Notes: generated by a model not told the origin, from the sequence alone. A stretch of DNA of 64,000 nt from Sphingobacteriales bacterium (GCA_016711295.1 JADJTE010000002.1:682001-746000), one strand, 5' to 3'; positions 1 to 9,283 are shown, numbered from the stretch's first letter. Numbers and translations are program-made.

Positions 1-1
1 C

Positions 2-287
2 CGCCGATACCGCCGCGAGCTATACGCCGAGCGCGTTGAACACATCAAACGCGCCATGCCGCACGCTTGTATCGGTGTCGATGTCATAGTAGGTTTGAGG
101 CGAAACCCACGACGATTTTTTGGACACCTACCGCTTCCTAAACGACTTGCCCGTGTCCTATTTACACGTCTTTACTTATTCCGACAATTATATTAAAGTA
201 GAAACCGAATACGACCCCTTGCTCGTCAATGAAATAGCCCCTGCATACTTGTCGCGCATCAACGAAAAAGGAATGGTTTGCGTATAA
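2..287 (+). pseudogene. mtaB: 3' part of mtaB-like tRNA methylthiotransferase, rearranged
   Basis: The gene enters from the left edge. The first frame reads RRYRRELYAERVEHIKRAMP and IGVDVIVG, typical of the radical-SAM core of the MtaB family, which adds a methylthio group to t6A37 in tRNA. The frame changes near 95-101, where GFPGETH would be expected, and continues GETHDDFLDTYRFLNDLP then LHVFTYS. The text then jumps directly to DNYIKVETEYDPLLVNEI, which resembles the C-terminal TRAM region of the family. About 80-90 residues normally lie between these two parts, so an internal piece is missing here. The stop is TAA at 285-287. Family assignment is fairly safe. Whether the deletion is real or an assembly collapse cannot be told. 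Confidence 0.6.
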
Positions 288-444
288 GCCCTAAGAACCC
301 GAAAACCTTGAAATAGGTGCTTGGGCAAAAGCAAAAGTTGCCTTTTTGCTGCTAATCTGCCTTTGTTTCAGATGCCGCGAACGATACAAATTCAAACTCG
401 TTTGCTACTCTTGCCGTCATTCATTACCATATAATTCTACTATT

Positions 445-1236
445 ATGCCACATCGTAGTCATTATTATTCTTTCCTCCTCGCTTGTATTGGGCTATGGGT
501 CAGCTATGCGCTACCTATATATGGACAAACATTGGCGGGCATTTATACAGGCGCATACGCGGGGCAATCCGTAAAATTGGTATTGAGCGGGCAAGATAAT
601 GCCTTAACTGGCGTATTGTCCGATGCACAAAGCACATTCGATATAGCCGCTTTTGGGCAGGGCAATTATTGGGCAGGCTCCGCCACCGAGCGACAAACCG
701 CCGCCCAAGCCTTGATAGCAGGCGAACTGAAAGGCAACCAATTGGAAATAGCCCTCACTATGGATATTGCCAACGTCATTGAGGTAGTTTTGCAACGCAG
801 TACAACCCCCTCTGCAAACAATTCGACCCCCGCCTACCAAGCACCAAGCACCAACAATATGCCCACAGCAAAAGGCGGTGTAGAACCTCAATTGATGGGC
901 AGCTGGATAAAATCGGTTTCTAACAATTCGGGCTATGGCAGCGACATGGCCTATTTCCAAACCGATGTGCTGTTTCGCATCAATGCCGATGCTACGTTTG
1001 AGTACGGAGCTACGCGCTCGGTAGGAGGGGGCAGTAATTGGAGCTATGACGGCTCGGCTTGGTCTGCTCCTCAAATAACTGGGCTATTGCGCAGCGACGG
1101 CAAACATATCTATATCGTACAGGCAAACGGACAGACCGTGACCGCCGCTCAACAAGATATGGGCACCTATTTTATAGACGGCGACCGAATGGCAACCACC
1201 GCCAAAGATGGCACTAAGGACTATTGGCAGCGATGA
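445..1236 (+). CDS. secreted protein of unknown function, lipocalin-like
   Basis: 263 residues from the ATG at 445, chosen because it starts a clear signal peptide (MPHRSHYYSFLLACIGLW, ending near PIYGQ). The in-frame extension upstream has no such feature. The mature part opens with a beta-rich segment (LAGIYTGAYAGQSVKLVL) that looks like a repeated-strand barrel or a sugar-binding sandwich. A Ser/Thr/Asn/Pro-rich linker (about residues 120-145) follows, then a second beta-rich domain with SWIKSVSNNSGYG and a closing TKDYWQR. No catalytic motif or sorting domain is visible. It is probably exported to the periplasm or outer surface. Neighbours give no hint of role. Confidence 0.6.
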   Translation: MPHRSHYYSFLLACIGLWVSYALPIYGQTLAGIYTGAYAGQSVKLVLSGQDNALTGVLSDAQSTFDIAAFGQGNYWAGSATERQTAAQALIAGELKGNQLEIALTMDIANVIEVVLQRSTTPSANNSTPAYQAPSTNNMPTAKGGVEPQLMGSWIKSVSNNSGYGSDMAYFQTDVLFRINADATFEYGATRSVGGGSNWSYDGSAWSAPQITGLLRSDGKHIYIVQANGQTVTAAQQDMGTYFIDGDRMATTAKDGTKDYWQR

Positions 1237-1430
1237 AATAGCCACTATAACCATTTTTACCGAATAAAAATAAGGCATTTGCTGGATGAAATAATACGTA
1301 TTACAATTTAATATAACTATTTTTTGCGAACTATGTGCCTCGGACGCGGAATATTGATACTGCAAGCCGAGCTAAACGCAAGAATTTGCACAATTTTGGG
1401 TAAATATTATGCCGTCTGCTAATTAAACCA

Positions 1431-1438
1431 TAGCTTTG
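1431..1438 (+). promoter_or_regulatory. -7 promoter box TAGCTTTG for the PUR-family gene
   Basis: TAGCTTTG matches the Bacteroidota -7 consensus TAnnTTTG. Transcription would start near 1443-1446, about ten bases before the ATG at 1456. I see no clear TTTG box at the usual upstream distance. Confidence 0.5.
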
Positions 1439-1455
1439 CGCCCGACTTGTGTTTT

Positions 1456-2271
1456 ATGGCTGCCTACGGCAGCAATTTTACTTATCTATTAAAACATATT
1501 ATTGTGAACAAAGACCGAGACCGCTACGACCGTCCGCGTTACAACAACGACCGCCCACGTGATGAAAGAGGCGGCGGCTACGACCGTCCGCGCTACAACA
1601 ATGACCGCCCACGTGACGAAAGAGGCGGCGGCTACGACCGTCCGCGTGACGAGAGAGGGGGCTACGACCGTCCGCGCTACAACAACGACCGCCCACGTGA
1701 CGAGAGAGGTGGCTACGACCGTCCGCGCTACAACAACGACCGTCCGCGCGACGAAAGAGGTGGCGGTTACGACCGTCCGCGCTACAACAACGACCGCCCA
1801 CGCTACAACAGCGACCGCGAAGAACGCGAGGTGTATGGCGAAAAATTGCGAGCAGGCAAACGAACCTATTTTTTTGACATCCGCCCCACGCGAAACAACG
1901 ATTTTTGCTTGACCGTCACCGAAAGTAAAAAACGCATGGACGACTCAACCGAGCGACACAAAATTTTTGTCTATAAAGAAGACGTAAACAAATTTTTGGC
2001 ATCGCTGCAAAGTGCTATCGACTACCTAAAAACCGAATTGATGCCCGAATATGACTTCGACCAATTTAGCCACGAAGAAGAACACGAAGAACGTCTGATG
2101 CGCAGAAATCGTTATGCCGACGAAGAACAAAGCGATAACGAAACAACAGAAGAAGTAGCCGAGGATAGCGGCACAGGCGAAGAGTTTGTCAACGAACTCG
2201 CCGACGAACAAGACAATAGCAGCGACGACGAAAAAACCGAAGACAAGGACGGCGAACTCACTTGGGATTAG
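1456..2271 (+). CDS. PUR family (DUF3276) DNA/RNA-binding protein with N-terminal RG/YDRP repeats
   Basis: The C-terminal half carries the Bacteroidota DUF3276 / PUR-like domain: YGEKLRAGKRTYFFDIRPT, DFCLTVTESKKR and HKIFVYKEDVNKFLASL. Such domains bind single-stranded nucleic acid in PUR-alpha relatives. It is preceded by about 100 residues of near-perfect repeats built on YDRPRYNNDRPRDERGGG, a disordered, positively charged RG-rich tail like those of RNA-binding proteins. The protein ends in an acidic tail rich in D and E. The start is uncertain: ATG at 1456 is used here, and GTG at 1504 (beginning VNKDRDRYDRP) would give a tidier N-terminus. A strong hairpin terminator follows. Inference: a single-stranded RNA or DNA binding protein, possibly a chaperone, with a low-complexity tail. 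Confidence 0.75.
   Translation: MAAYGSNFTYLLKHIIVNKDRDRYDRPRYNNDRPRDERGGGYDRPRYNNDRPRDERGGGYDRPRDERGGYDRPRYNNDRPRDERGGYDRPRYNNDRPRDERGGGYDRPRYNNDRPRYNSDREEREVYGEKLRAGKRTYFFDIRPTRNNDFCLTVTESKKRMDDSTERHKIFVYKEDVNKFLASLQSAIDYLKTELMPEYDFDQFSHEEEHEERLMRRNRYADEEQSDNETTEEVAEDSGTGEEFVNELADEQDNSSDDEKTEDKDGELTWD
1520..1815 (+). repeat. in-frame coding repeat of the PUR-family gene
   Basis: About seven tandem copies of a 30-54 base unit coding YDRPRYNND-RPRDERGGG. Copies vary by whole codons and by synonymous changes, so the frame is kept. A hot spot for slippage and for assembly collapse. Confidence 0.85.
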
Positions 2272-2391
2272 TACGCCGAATAGCTTACGCAAGCCCTCCC
2301 TTGTCGTGTTTCCTTGGTAGCCGAAATAGTGGTTACAGGATTTTTCCAAACACTAACATCGTCAGGAATATATACCAATAGTCACAAGAAA

Positions 2392-2428
2392 ATAGCTTGA
2401 CAGATACGCCTTGTATCCGTCAAGCTAT
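2392..2428 (+). terminator. hairpin terminator after the PUR-family gene
   Basis: ATAGCTTGACAGATAC pairs with GTATCCGTCAAGCTAT with one internal mismatch around a 6-base loop, followed by a T-rich stretch. It lies about 120 bases after the stop codon. Confidence 0.7.
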
Positions 2429-2479
2429 GCTTTTATTAACCGATACTGATGAAGAAACGTAAAAACACCCTAAGCTCGT

Positions 2480-3277
2480 ATGTTTGCTAAAAGCCCTTTT
2501 TTGACTGCTCATTGGCGCAATCTTATCAATATTACCTACGCCGTCGACCCCGAATGGCTATTGCCCTACGTGCCACAAGGGGTCGAATTAGATATCCAAA
2601 ATGGATATGCCTTTGTGAGCTTTGTCGCTTTCGATTTTGCCAACACGCGCTTAAAAGGATGGCGCATACCTTTTCACGAGCAATTCCCCGAAATCAATTT
2701 GCGGTATTATGTGAAGTATGAAACACAAAATTCTTTGAGCTACAAACCTAATGCCTCTGAACAACTGGCATTCGATACCCCCGCTAACGTGCAGCGCGGG
2801 GTCTGTTTTATCCGCGAATATGTACCCAAGCCCTGCATAGCATTGGTAGCCAACCGTTTTTATAACGAACCCTACCGCGCAATAACTATGCACACCGAAA
2901 CAGTAGGGATAGCACCCGATGCGCAACAAGTACGCCACCGATTTAAGGTAGGTAAAACGTGGCATACCGTAGCCGTTGAAGCCGAGACTACCGCCCTCGC
3001 ACCATCTGCCAATAGCATACAGCATTATTTTAAAGAGCATGAACTCGGATTTGGGACAGATAAGCGCGGCAATACGCTTTACTACCGAGTGCATCACCCT
3101 GTTTGGGCAGTTTATCCCATACGCCGCTACGCCTTGCAAGCCGACTTCGGAGCTATTTATGGCAAGCAATGGGCAGCACTCAACGAACAGCAGCCCTTCA
3201 ACGTATTATTGGCGCAGGGGTCTGAGGTGGCAGTATATCAACCTCAATCGCTGCACGACAACCCGCCTGCGTTTTGA
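2480..3277 (+). CDS. DUF2071 (YqjF-like) protein
   Basis: 265 residues. The opening KSPFLTAHWRNLINITYAVD, then LLPYVPQGVELDIQNGYAFV, the SFVAFDFANTRLKGWRIPFH segment and RGVCFIREYVPKPC are the recognisable blocks of the YqjF/DUF2071 family (acetoacetate decarboxylase-like fold). The function of the family is not settled. No signal peptide or membrane segment is visible, so it is likely cytoplasmic. The start codon sits inside a TATGTTTG string, which is probably chance. The next gene (an MFS transporter) starts 78 bases downstream on the same strand and may be co-transcribed. Confidence 0.8.
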   Translation: MFAKSPFLTAHWRNLINITYAVDPEWLLPYVPQGVELDIQNGYAFVSFVAFDFANTRLKGWRIPFHEQFPEINLRYYVKYETQNSLSYKPNASEQLAFDTPANVQRGVCFIREYVPKPCIALVANRFYNEPYRAITMHTETVGIAPDAQQVRHRFKVGKTWHTVAVEAETTALAPSANSIQHYFKEHELGFGTDKRGNTLYYRVHHPVWAVYPIRRYALQADFGAIYGKQWAALNEQQPFNVLLAQGSEVAVYQPQSLHDNPPAF

Positions 3278-3355
3278 GCTTATTTCTATTCATTCAGTTA
3301 TGGCGGTTGAGCAAACAAGGCTACCGCTGCTCAAAATTACTCTCTCAGCGAACGT

Positions 3356-4589
3356 ATGCAAAACCGCAATGCTATTATACGTATTTTTGCCGCCAATACC
3401 ATATCGGGTTTGGCGCAGGGGCTTAGTATGTTGGCGGTACCTTGGTATTTTGCCGATACACTGCAAAACACCCCTCTGTTTGGGCGCATTTATGCCGTCA
3501 CTACCTTAGTATCGTTGTTTTGGGGCTTGTATGCGGGTACGCTCATCGACAAACATAACCGGAAACACTTGTTTTTGTACGAAGCGGCTTTCGGAGCAAT
3601 ATTCGTTTTATCGGCTGCTGCCTTTGGCTTTGCTACGGGACAGGTGCCTTTGGTTTTGATTGCAGCGGTATTTTGCGGCACCCTATTTATTTACAACGTC
3701 CATTACCCTGCGCTTCATGCGTTTATGCAAGAAATTACCGAACCACACGACTATGCCCGCATTACGTCTTACCTCGAAGTACAAGGGCAGGTGACTACGG
3801 GCTTGGCGGCGGCTTTGGGGGCTTGGCTCTTGGCAGATTTGTCGCCCGATAGCGTATGGGCATTGTGGCGACCCCTTGGCAGAGCTTGGACAATACAGGA
3901 AGTATTTTTGTTCGATGGCATTACATATATATTATCATTTGCGCTTATCCTGCCCTTGCGCTATACCGCTATTGCCCCGCGTTATGCCGAATCTATCAGC
4001 CTTCGCGAGCGGTTTGCCATAGGCATCGACTTTTTGCGCCGCCACCCGCTTGTCAATTTATTTGGCAATGCCTCGTACTTTATTTTTGTCGTTACGATGA
4101 CCATCAATTTTACCATGCTGCCCGAATTTGCACGCAATCACCTCAAAGGCGGTGCAGAGGTATACGCCATCGGTGATTTGTGCTGGTCGCTTGGGTCGGC
4201 TGTGGCGGGCATGATTATAGGTCGTATATTTGGAAATAATACGGTGTTGGGCAATATCATCTGTACGGCATTGGCTATGTTTGTATTAATCGTATTGTCG
4301 TTTGGGCCCGATATTTGGCTTTTTTACCTTTTGCTGTTTCTATTTGGCTGGGCAAATGCAGGCGCGAGGGTTTTGCGCGTGTCTTATTTATTTCACCACA
4401 TACCCAATCAGGTCATTGGGCGCACATCGAGCATTTTTATGGTCATCAATGTCGTGCTGCGCTTGGCTTTTTGTATCTGTCTGTTCGTTGCCTTTTTTTG
4501 TACTACATATAGGCTATGCTTTCTTGTTGTTGGCGGCGGGCTGTGCGGTGGCGTTCTATTTTTTGGTGGCTAATTATAGGCGATTTTGA
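3356..4589 (+). CDS. MFS-family transporter (frame break near the end)
   Basis: About 410 residues with repeated hydrophobic segments, consistent with a 12-helix major facilitator exporter of the MFS_3 / EntS-like type. The first loop after helix 2 reads GTLIDKHNRKH, the usual D-(R/K)-x-x-R-(R/K) type signature. The reading frame runs to about 4490 and then hits a T7 run, after which the original frame gives a nonsense tail. Changing frame there restores HIGYAFLLLAAGCAV and the end VANYRRF with TGA at 4587-4589. This is best explained by a one-base homopolymer indel. The 3' end overlaps the convergent lipoprotein gene by 16 bases. Substrate unknown. Confidence 0.75.
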
Positions 4590-5672
4590 GCCAATACCAT
4601 ATACATGCCTTGGGGCAGACCATCGGCACCGGCTTGCCCTGCATTTGCCTTGTGCTTTTACTATTCGCCCAATAAGGTCAAAAATGGCTATGTCTTTAGA
4701 GGTATTATTGCCCTGCCGCCCCGCCGAGGTTGGGTTTGGGGGGAAGCAGGGCATATTTGCTTTTTCCAGCGATAGTTGAGCTAGGTCAAATCGTGCAAAG
4801 CGAGGTGCTTGTGGCTGCTTGAGTTTGGTGCAAGAGCAACAAGCCATTAAAGCACTCGGAATCTGATTGCCCATTTCTACAGCCCACGATACGCATCGCG
4901 GGCTATAATTTTGCGAGTCTATGCACCGCTCCTCCACCACCTCAAAACCATAAAAACCGCTACTTTCTATAATAACGTCACCCGACCTCAAAGAATCCAA
5001 GGGTCCATCTACGGTGGAGTTAAAGCGTCCTTTATGTACTTCGTCCAAATATACCAATTCGTCTACAAATAATTCTAGGTGATTGTCGCCCTCTATCATG
5101 CTGCAAATATAATAGTCCATAGGGCATTTGCCCTCAATGTCGTGGAGTCGGCTTCGGCATTATATTCCTCCGTTAGCCCCGCGCCCAAATATTCTTGGTA
5201 CATGTCTGTAAATATCAGTATATATCTACCTGGCTCTTTCAAAATCAATCGGCTCTCGAATCGGTATTGGTCGTTTTCGTAAATGGTATAAGCCCTATAG
5301 TTATCGCAAAAATCGCTCGAATAATGATAGACATGGTGATAGGACGAATCGACATACAAATCGTTGACAGTATAGCCCGAATCCCAATTCAAGCCGTCAT
5401 AAAATCGGTACAAACCGGTCATGGGTTTAAACGGAAAATTTCTGATTTTAAAGGTCTGTTTTGTATTGCGGTCGTATATTGAGTCGGAAAAAATGGTATT
5501 GATGTATATAGTATCGCCCACCGAATATTTTAACTTGTGGGGCGTAATGGTAATGGGCACTTTGAGATAATGCCTGACCATAAGGCAGTTCATAAGGGCA
5601 ATTTTTTAATTCTTCGTAAGAGTCAGTGCAAGCTCCACAAAACAATAGCATTAAAATAAGTACGTATTTCAT
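4574..5672 (-). CDS. lipoprotein with T9SS-like C-terminal sorting domain (multiple frame breaks)
   Basis: The N-terminus MKYVLILMLLFCGACTDSYE is a lipoprotein signal with lipobox FCGAC. The frame changes near 5575, giving VPITITPHKLKYSVGDTIYI and an extended beta-rich body, and again near 5100 (GDNHLELFVDELVYLDEVHK). Near 4630 a further change gives the end AGADGLPQGMYMVLAQNRL. Together with the preceding SKDIAIFDLIGRIVKAQ this looks like the last strands of a T9SS type A sorting domain. The body resembles hypothetical lipoproteins common in Bacteroidota. A lipobox together with a T9SS tail is unusual, so two neighbouring genes fused by lost sequence cannot be excluded. Stop TAA at 4576-4574. 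The 3' end overlaps the MFS gene. Confidence 0.5.
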
Positions 5673-5746
5673 AAGAAAAGGGTGTTTTTTTAGATGGCGT
5701 GGGAACCGTGTTCACACCAAGGGTAAGGCAGGTTCGGGCTTCACCG

Positions 5747-6255
5747 CTAAGGGGCTACCAATTTTCGCAACTCTGCCAATACTTCGGGGCTATCCCAAGC
5801 CCGTGCGCCCGTATGCCGATAGACTACCGCCCGTCGCGGGAGATGATATAAGTTTGAGGAACTTCAAAAATTTGCTAATTGTCGGCTTTTCCCAAGTGCC
5901 ATAGCTCAACGCCTTCGATAGGATATTGTTGGGCAAATTGTTGTAACAAGGGTAAATCTTCGTCTGAAATAGAGACGAAAGCCCAACCTTCGGGCGCAAG
6001 CAATTGTTGGGCGCGTGCCAAGTGAGGTTTTTCGGCTCTGCACGGTCCGCACCACGTAGCCCAAAAATTCACTAATATAGGTTTGCCCGTATATGTTTGC
6101 CAATTGATAGGGTTGCCCTGCAAATCGCTTAGTGGCAACTGTGCCAATTCGATGCGCCGTGCATTGAACACGCCTTGGCTGCGCAATAATACCACGGCTT
6201 TGGCTATCAAAAAGGCTAATACCAAAGCCCCGCTTAGTTTAAAAATGGTTTTCAT
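5747..6255 (-). CDS. TlpA/ResA-like membrane-anchored thioredoxin (in-frame stop and frame break)
   Basis: MKTIFKLSGALVLAFLIAKA is an N-terminal membrane anchor. NFWATWCGPCRAEKPHL contains the redox motif WCGPC. Such proteins reduce disulfides in the periplasm, for example during cytochrome c maturation. After GKADN there is an in-frame TAG (5877-5875), but homology continues in the same frame with QIFEVPQTYIISRDGR. A missing base then shifts the frame, and the expected end DGRVVYRHTGARAWDSPEV and LAELRKLVAP follows to TAG at 5749-5747. The gene is therefore either a recent pseudogene or carries two consensus errors. ATG at 6255 is preceded at once by a TATTTTTG promoter box. Confidence 0.7.
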
Positions 6256-6259
6256 GGTG

Positions 6260-6267
6260 CAAAAATA
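6260..6267 (-). promoter_or_regulatory. -7 promoter box TATTTTTG abutting the TlpA-like start codon
   Basis: On the minus strand TATTTTTG is followed by CACC and then the ATG at 6255. With transcription starting a few bases after the box, the mRNA would have almost no leader. Confidence 0.5.
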
Positions 6268-6331
6268 GGTTTTATTCGCCAAGATAGCGATAATTATTGG
6301 ACAATAAGCCGCAAGATGTGCTAAAACACGC

Positions 6332-6339
6332 TACTTTTG
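6332..6339 (+). promoter_or_regulatory. -7 promoter box TACTTTTG abutting the monooxygenase start codon
   Basis: TACTTTTG is followed by TGCGC and the ATG at 6345, again implying a leaderless or near-leaderless transcript. The box is divergent from that of the TlpA-like gene, 65 bases away. Confidence 0.5.
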
Positions 6340-6344
6340 TGCGC

Positions 6345-6647
6345 ATGATTCGTATTGTCAAAATGCACTTTCGCCCCGATGCCGTAGCTGATTTTTTAAT
6401 CTTGTTCGAGGCAAAAAAACACCGCATCGCCGCTTTCGAGGGTTGCCAACACGTAGCTTTATGGCGCGACAAGCATTGCCCCGACCTATTTTTTACCCAT
6501 AGCCGCTGGCAATCGCCCGAACATTTGGAGGCATATCGCCAATCGGCGTTTTTTCGCGAAACGTGGGCAACGACCAAAACATTTTTTGCCCAAGCCCCCG
6601 AAGCATGGTCAGTCGAAGAAATGACCGATAACCCCACATCCTTATGA
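6345..6647 (+). CDS. antibiotic biosynthesis monooxygenase (ABM) domain protein
   Basis: 100 residues from the ATG at 6345. MIRIVKMHFRPD, FEAKKHRIAAFEGCQHVALW, and FFTHSRWQSPEHLEAYRQS are typical of small ABM-fold proteins, which form ferredoxin-like dimers and often act as quinol monooxygenases or heme-degrading enzymes. The specific substrate cannot be read from the sequence. The upstream in-frame extension lacks family similarity and lies beyond the promoter box, so the shorter start is preferred. The stop TGA overlaps the ATG of ilvA (ATGA), suggesting translational coupling. Confidence 0.75.
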   Translation: MIRIVKMHFRPDAVADFLILFEAKKHRIAAFEGCQHVALWRDKHCPDLFFTHSRWQSPEHLEAYRQSAFFRETWATTKTFFAQAPEAWSVEEMTDNPTSL

Positions 6648-7892
6648 CTGCTGAACTCATCACCATCGAAAACATCATTCGGGCAGGCTATCGCCTGAAT
6701 GGTATCGTAGTCGAAACCCCCTTGCAACACAACGCCAATTTGTCGGAGCGATACGGAGCAAATATATTCCTCAAGCGCGAAGACTTGCAGGTCGTTCGGT
6801 CCTACAAAATTCGAGGTGCTTATAATTGTAGGTTCAACCTAAATGCCGAACAGGTGGCGCGTGGGGTTGTATGCGCCAGCGCGGGCAACCATGCGCAGGG
6901 CTTTGCCTATTCATGCAATTTATTGAACATACGCGGCAGGGTGTATATGCCCGCTACAACGCCAAACCAGAAAATAAAACAGGTCGAGCGTTTGGGCAAA
7001 CAGCAAATAGAAGTAGTGTTGCGCGGCGATACCTACGACCAAGCCTATTCCGAAGCCGTCAGCTATTGCCAAAAAGAGCAAAAAACCTTTATCCACCCCT
7101 TTGACGACGAGCGCGTTGTGGAAGGGCAGGGCACGGTAGGCATGGAAATTTTGAACAATTTTAAAGGCGATATAGATTATTTGTTTGTACCCATCGGCGG
7201 CGGCGGGCTTAGTGCGGGCGTGGGCACTTATTTTGCCCATTTTAGCCCAAAAACACAATTGATAGGCGTAGAGCCACAAGGCGCACCCGCTATGCTCCGC
7301 GCCTTTGAACAAGGCAAGGTAGTAACCCTGCCCGATATCGACAAATTTGTAGATGGGGCTGCCGTGCAAACAGTCGGCAAACTGAACTATGAAATATGCC
7401 GCCAAGTGATGCGCGAAATTATCCTAATACCCGAAGGAAAAATCTGTACGTTTATCCTACAATTGTACAACGAAGAAGCCATCGTCGTCGAGCAAGCAGG
7501 AGCTTTGTCCATAGCCGCCTTAGACCTATATGCCGAGCAAATACGCGGCAAAACGTGGTCTGTATCGTTAGCGGCGGCAATAACGATATAGAACGAATGC
7601 CCGAAATAAAGGAACGTTCCTTGATTTATGAGGGATTAAAGCACTATTTCATCATACAATTTCCGCAACGCGCCGCGTTTTTCGCGAATTTCTGTCCGAT
7701 GTACTTCGACTCAACGACAATATCACCGACTTTGAATATACCAAAAACCAACCGCGCCACGTAATTCGCTTGTGGGTATAGAGCTGAAATACCGCGAAGA
7801 TTACGACCCACTCATTTTGCGTATGAACGAAAAAAGGACTACTCTATACCGTACTGAACGACAAACCAAGTTTATTTGGCTTTTTGGTATAG
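6644..7892 (+). CDS. ilvA: threonine ammonia-lyase, biosynthetic (several frame breaks)
   Basis: PLP enzyme that deaminates threonine to 2-oxobutanoate, the first step of isoleucine synthesis. ETPLQHNANLSERYGANIFL, KREDLQVVRSYKIRGAYN (PLP lysine in SYKIRGA), SAGNHAQGFA and the phosphate-binding VPIGGGGLSAGVGT are visible in frame up to about 7570. After a frame change the regulatory ACT-like part continues as VVCIVSGGNNDIERMPEI. Further shifts near 7690, 7770 and 7825 are needed to read REFLSDVLRLNDNITDFEYT, VGIELKYREDYDPLILRMNE and the end GLLYTVLNDKPSLFGFLV, stop TAG 7890-7892. About 415 residues in total, as expected for this class. Four breaks at short runs of identical bases suggest consensus errors. 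Confidence 0.85.
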
Positions 7893-7906
7893 CAACCTAC
7901 ATATAG

Positions 7907-8560
7907 TGGTTTGATTTTTAAATTTCGGTAACAAATTTTGCTAAATGCCGCTTTGTTGCAAGACGCGAGCAAGATGTTCCCGTTAATTTTTTATTCAAAA
8001 TTGAAACCACTAATAGAAAGACCGTTTTCTAAGCCCCGTAGGGGCGACATGCTAATGGAAAATACCCCGTAGGGGTGATATCCTAATGGTCTGTGTTATA
8101 AATTGGAGCAAGGGCGCAAGCAAGATATTCCCGTTAACTTTCTACTCAAAATTAAAAAACCAAACCAGCATATTCGGTTAGAAATGGCGATTCTTGTGGG
8201 CTACTCCTACAAGGCTAAATAGTTACGTTTTATATACTTAACTTACACGAGTTTCATGCCTACGACATTCTCAGGCTTGTGTCTGTTAGATCTTACCGAT
8301 GTAATATGTTTACGTCACTTTAAAAACAAAATACATTAAATGTTTTTTATAAATTATCGTAAATTATTGATAATTAGTAAATTATATCTTGCATAAATTC
8401 CCCCTATTTGAGAGGGGCAGTAAATTCCCCTTCTTTGAGGGGGTTAGGGGGAGTTTTTGAACTAATATCTCAATTATCTAATATTATTTCCTAAGTCCTA
8501 ACGCTTGGAAGTGAATACACAGCAGACAAAAGTTGGACTCAAAATTAAAAAACCAAACCA
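7907..8560. repeat. MITE-like dispersed repeat, composite copy R1
   Basis: Begins TGGTTTGATTTTTAAATTT and ends with the inverse complement ACTCAAAATTAAAAAACC-AAACCA, i.e. inverted ends of about 24 bases. A second inner copy of the end occurs at about 8144-8168. Inside are two CCCC-GTA-GGGG hairpins (about 8048 and 8074) and a ~300-base core (from about 8240) shared with the copies at 16417-16705 and 39787-40267, including a GGGGGTTAGGGGGAG string near 8440. No open reading frame. It fills the gap between ilvA and the DUF4296 gene. Confidence 0.7.
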
Positions 8561-8573
8561 ATAGTATTGACGC

Positions 8574-9131
8574 TTATTTATCGCTATCTTTCAAAACCCT
8601 TGGCTTGACTTTATTCAGACCTTTCAGCATTTTAACCACTGTTGCCGAGTCTTGGGCAGGCAATTTGGGCGTTGACGTATTAGGAGCAGCAGCAGCGGTA
8701 GGTGTCTGTCCGGGTGGGATAGGAGTTTTTGCACTGCGTTCTTTCACCAAATTTTCGATATAATTCAGGTGTGATTGCACGTCATCATATATCTTGCCTA
8801 TGGTATAGGGGTCTGCCGAGTAATGTTTGAACGATGCCTCAAAGTCGACAGCAGACGCATTGTGCATACATAATACCTGCGAATAGTATTCGTCGAGTGT
8901 ATTGGGCAATTGTCGGTCGCGCTGCGGGTATATTTGAATAATGGCTTGGGCGGTGTGCAAATCGGTCAATATGAGCATTACTTGCCGTTCGTCAAGGGGC
9001 GGTTTGCCCGATTTTTGGGACATATCCGATAGTTTGCCCTCGCAAGAAGCCAATAGGCGGAGCCAATACAGGGCAATTATCCATATTGATGCCCTATATG
9101 AGAAGGAAGCGAAAGGAGAAAGTGGGGTCAT
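8574..9131 (-). CDS. DUF4296 lipoprotein
   Basis: 185 residues from ATG at 9131. The N-terminus contains a hydrophobic stretch ending in LLASCEGK, a plausible lipobox cysteine. VMLILTDLHTAQAIIQI, DEYYSQVLCMHN and VDFEASFKHYSADPYTIGKI are the conserved blocks of DUF4296, a family found in Bacteroidota and of unknown function. The C-terminus is Pro/Ala/Thr rich and probably disordered. The start choice is supported by a well-formed promoter whose -7 box ends four bases before this ATG. Confidence 0.75.
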   Translation of the reverse strand: MTPLSPFASFSYRASIWIIALYWLRLLASCEGKLSDMSQKSGKPPLDERQVMLILTDLHTAQAIIQIYPQRDRQLPNTLDEYYSQVLCMHNASAVDFEASFKHYSADPYTIGKIYDDVQSHLNYIENLVKERSAKTPIPPGQTPTAAAAPNTSTPKLPAQDSATVVKMLKGLNKVKPRVLKDSDK

Positions 9132-9135
9132 GCCG

Positions 9136-9167
9136 CAAATATAGGGTATAGCCGCCGATTTGCCAAA
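9136..9167 (-). promoter_or_regulatory. promoter TTTG-N20-TATATTTG of the DUF4296 gene
   Basis: Minus strand: TTTG at 9167-9164, 20 bases, TATATTTG at 9143-9136, then CGGC and the ATG at 9131. Both boxes match the Bacteroidota consensus at the spacing seen for the tRNA genes of this window, so a leaderless transcript is likely. Confidence 0.6.
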
Positions 9168-9204
9168 AAACAGCAAAAATACTGCACTTCGCCGCTTAAA
9201 TCCT

Positions 9205-9212
9205 TAGCTTTG
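9205..9212 (+). promoter_or_regulatory. -7 promoter box TAGCTTTG before the metalloprotease gene
   Basis: TAGCTTTG, 72 bases before the ATG at 9284. No clear upstream TTTG at 20 bases. Confidence 0.4.
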
Positions 9213-9283
9213 CGCACGCTAATATTATTCCCTATCTGTTCAAAATTTTTTCACCCATTAGTCACTTCTTAAAATCGTTATTT

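Noticed and set aside
1499..1912. ORFs overlapping the PUR gene on both strands
   Set aside because: They are shadows of the coding repeat; the PUR frame has domain similarity and the others only repeat composition.
2479..2486. TATGTTTG as a promoter -7 box for the DUF2071 gene
   Set aside because: It overlaps the start codon itself, so transcription would begin after it; probably chance.
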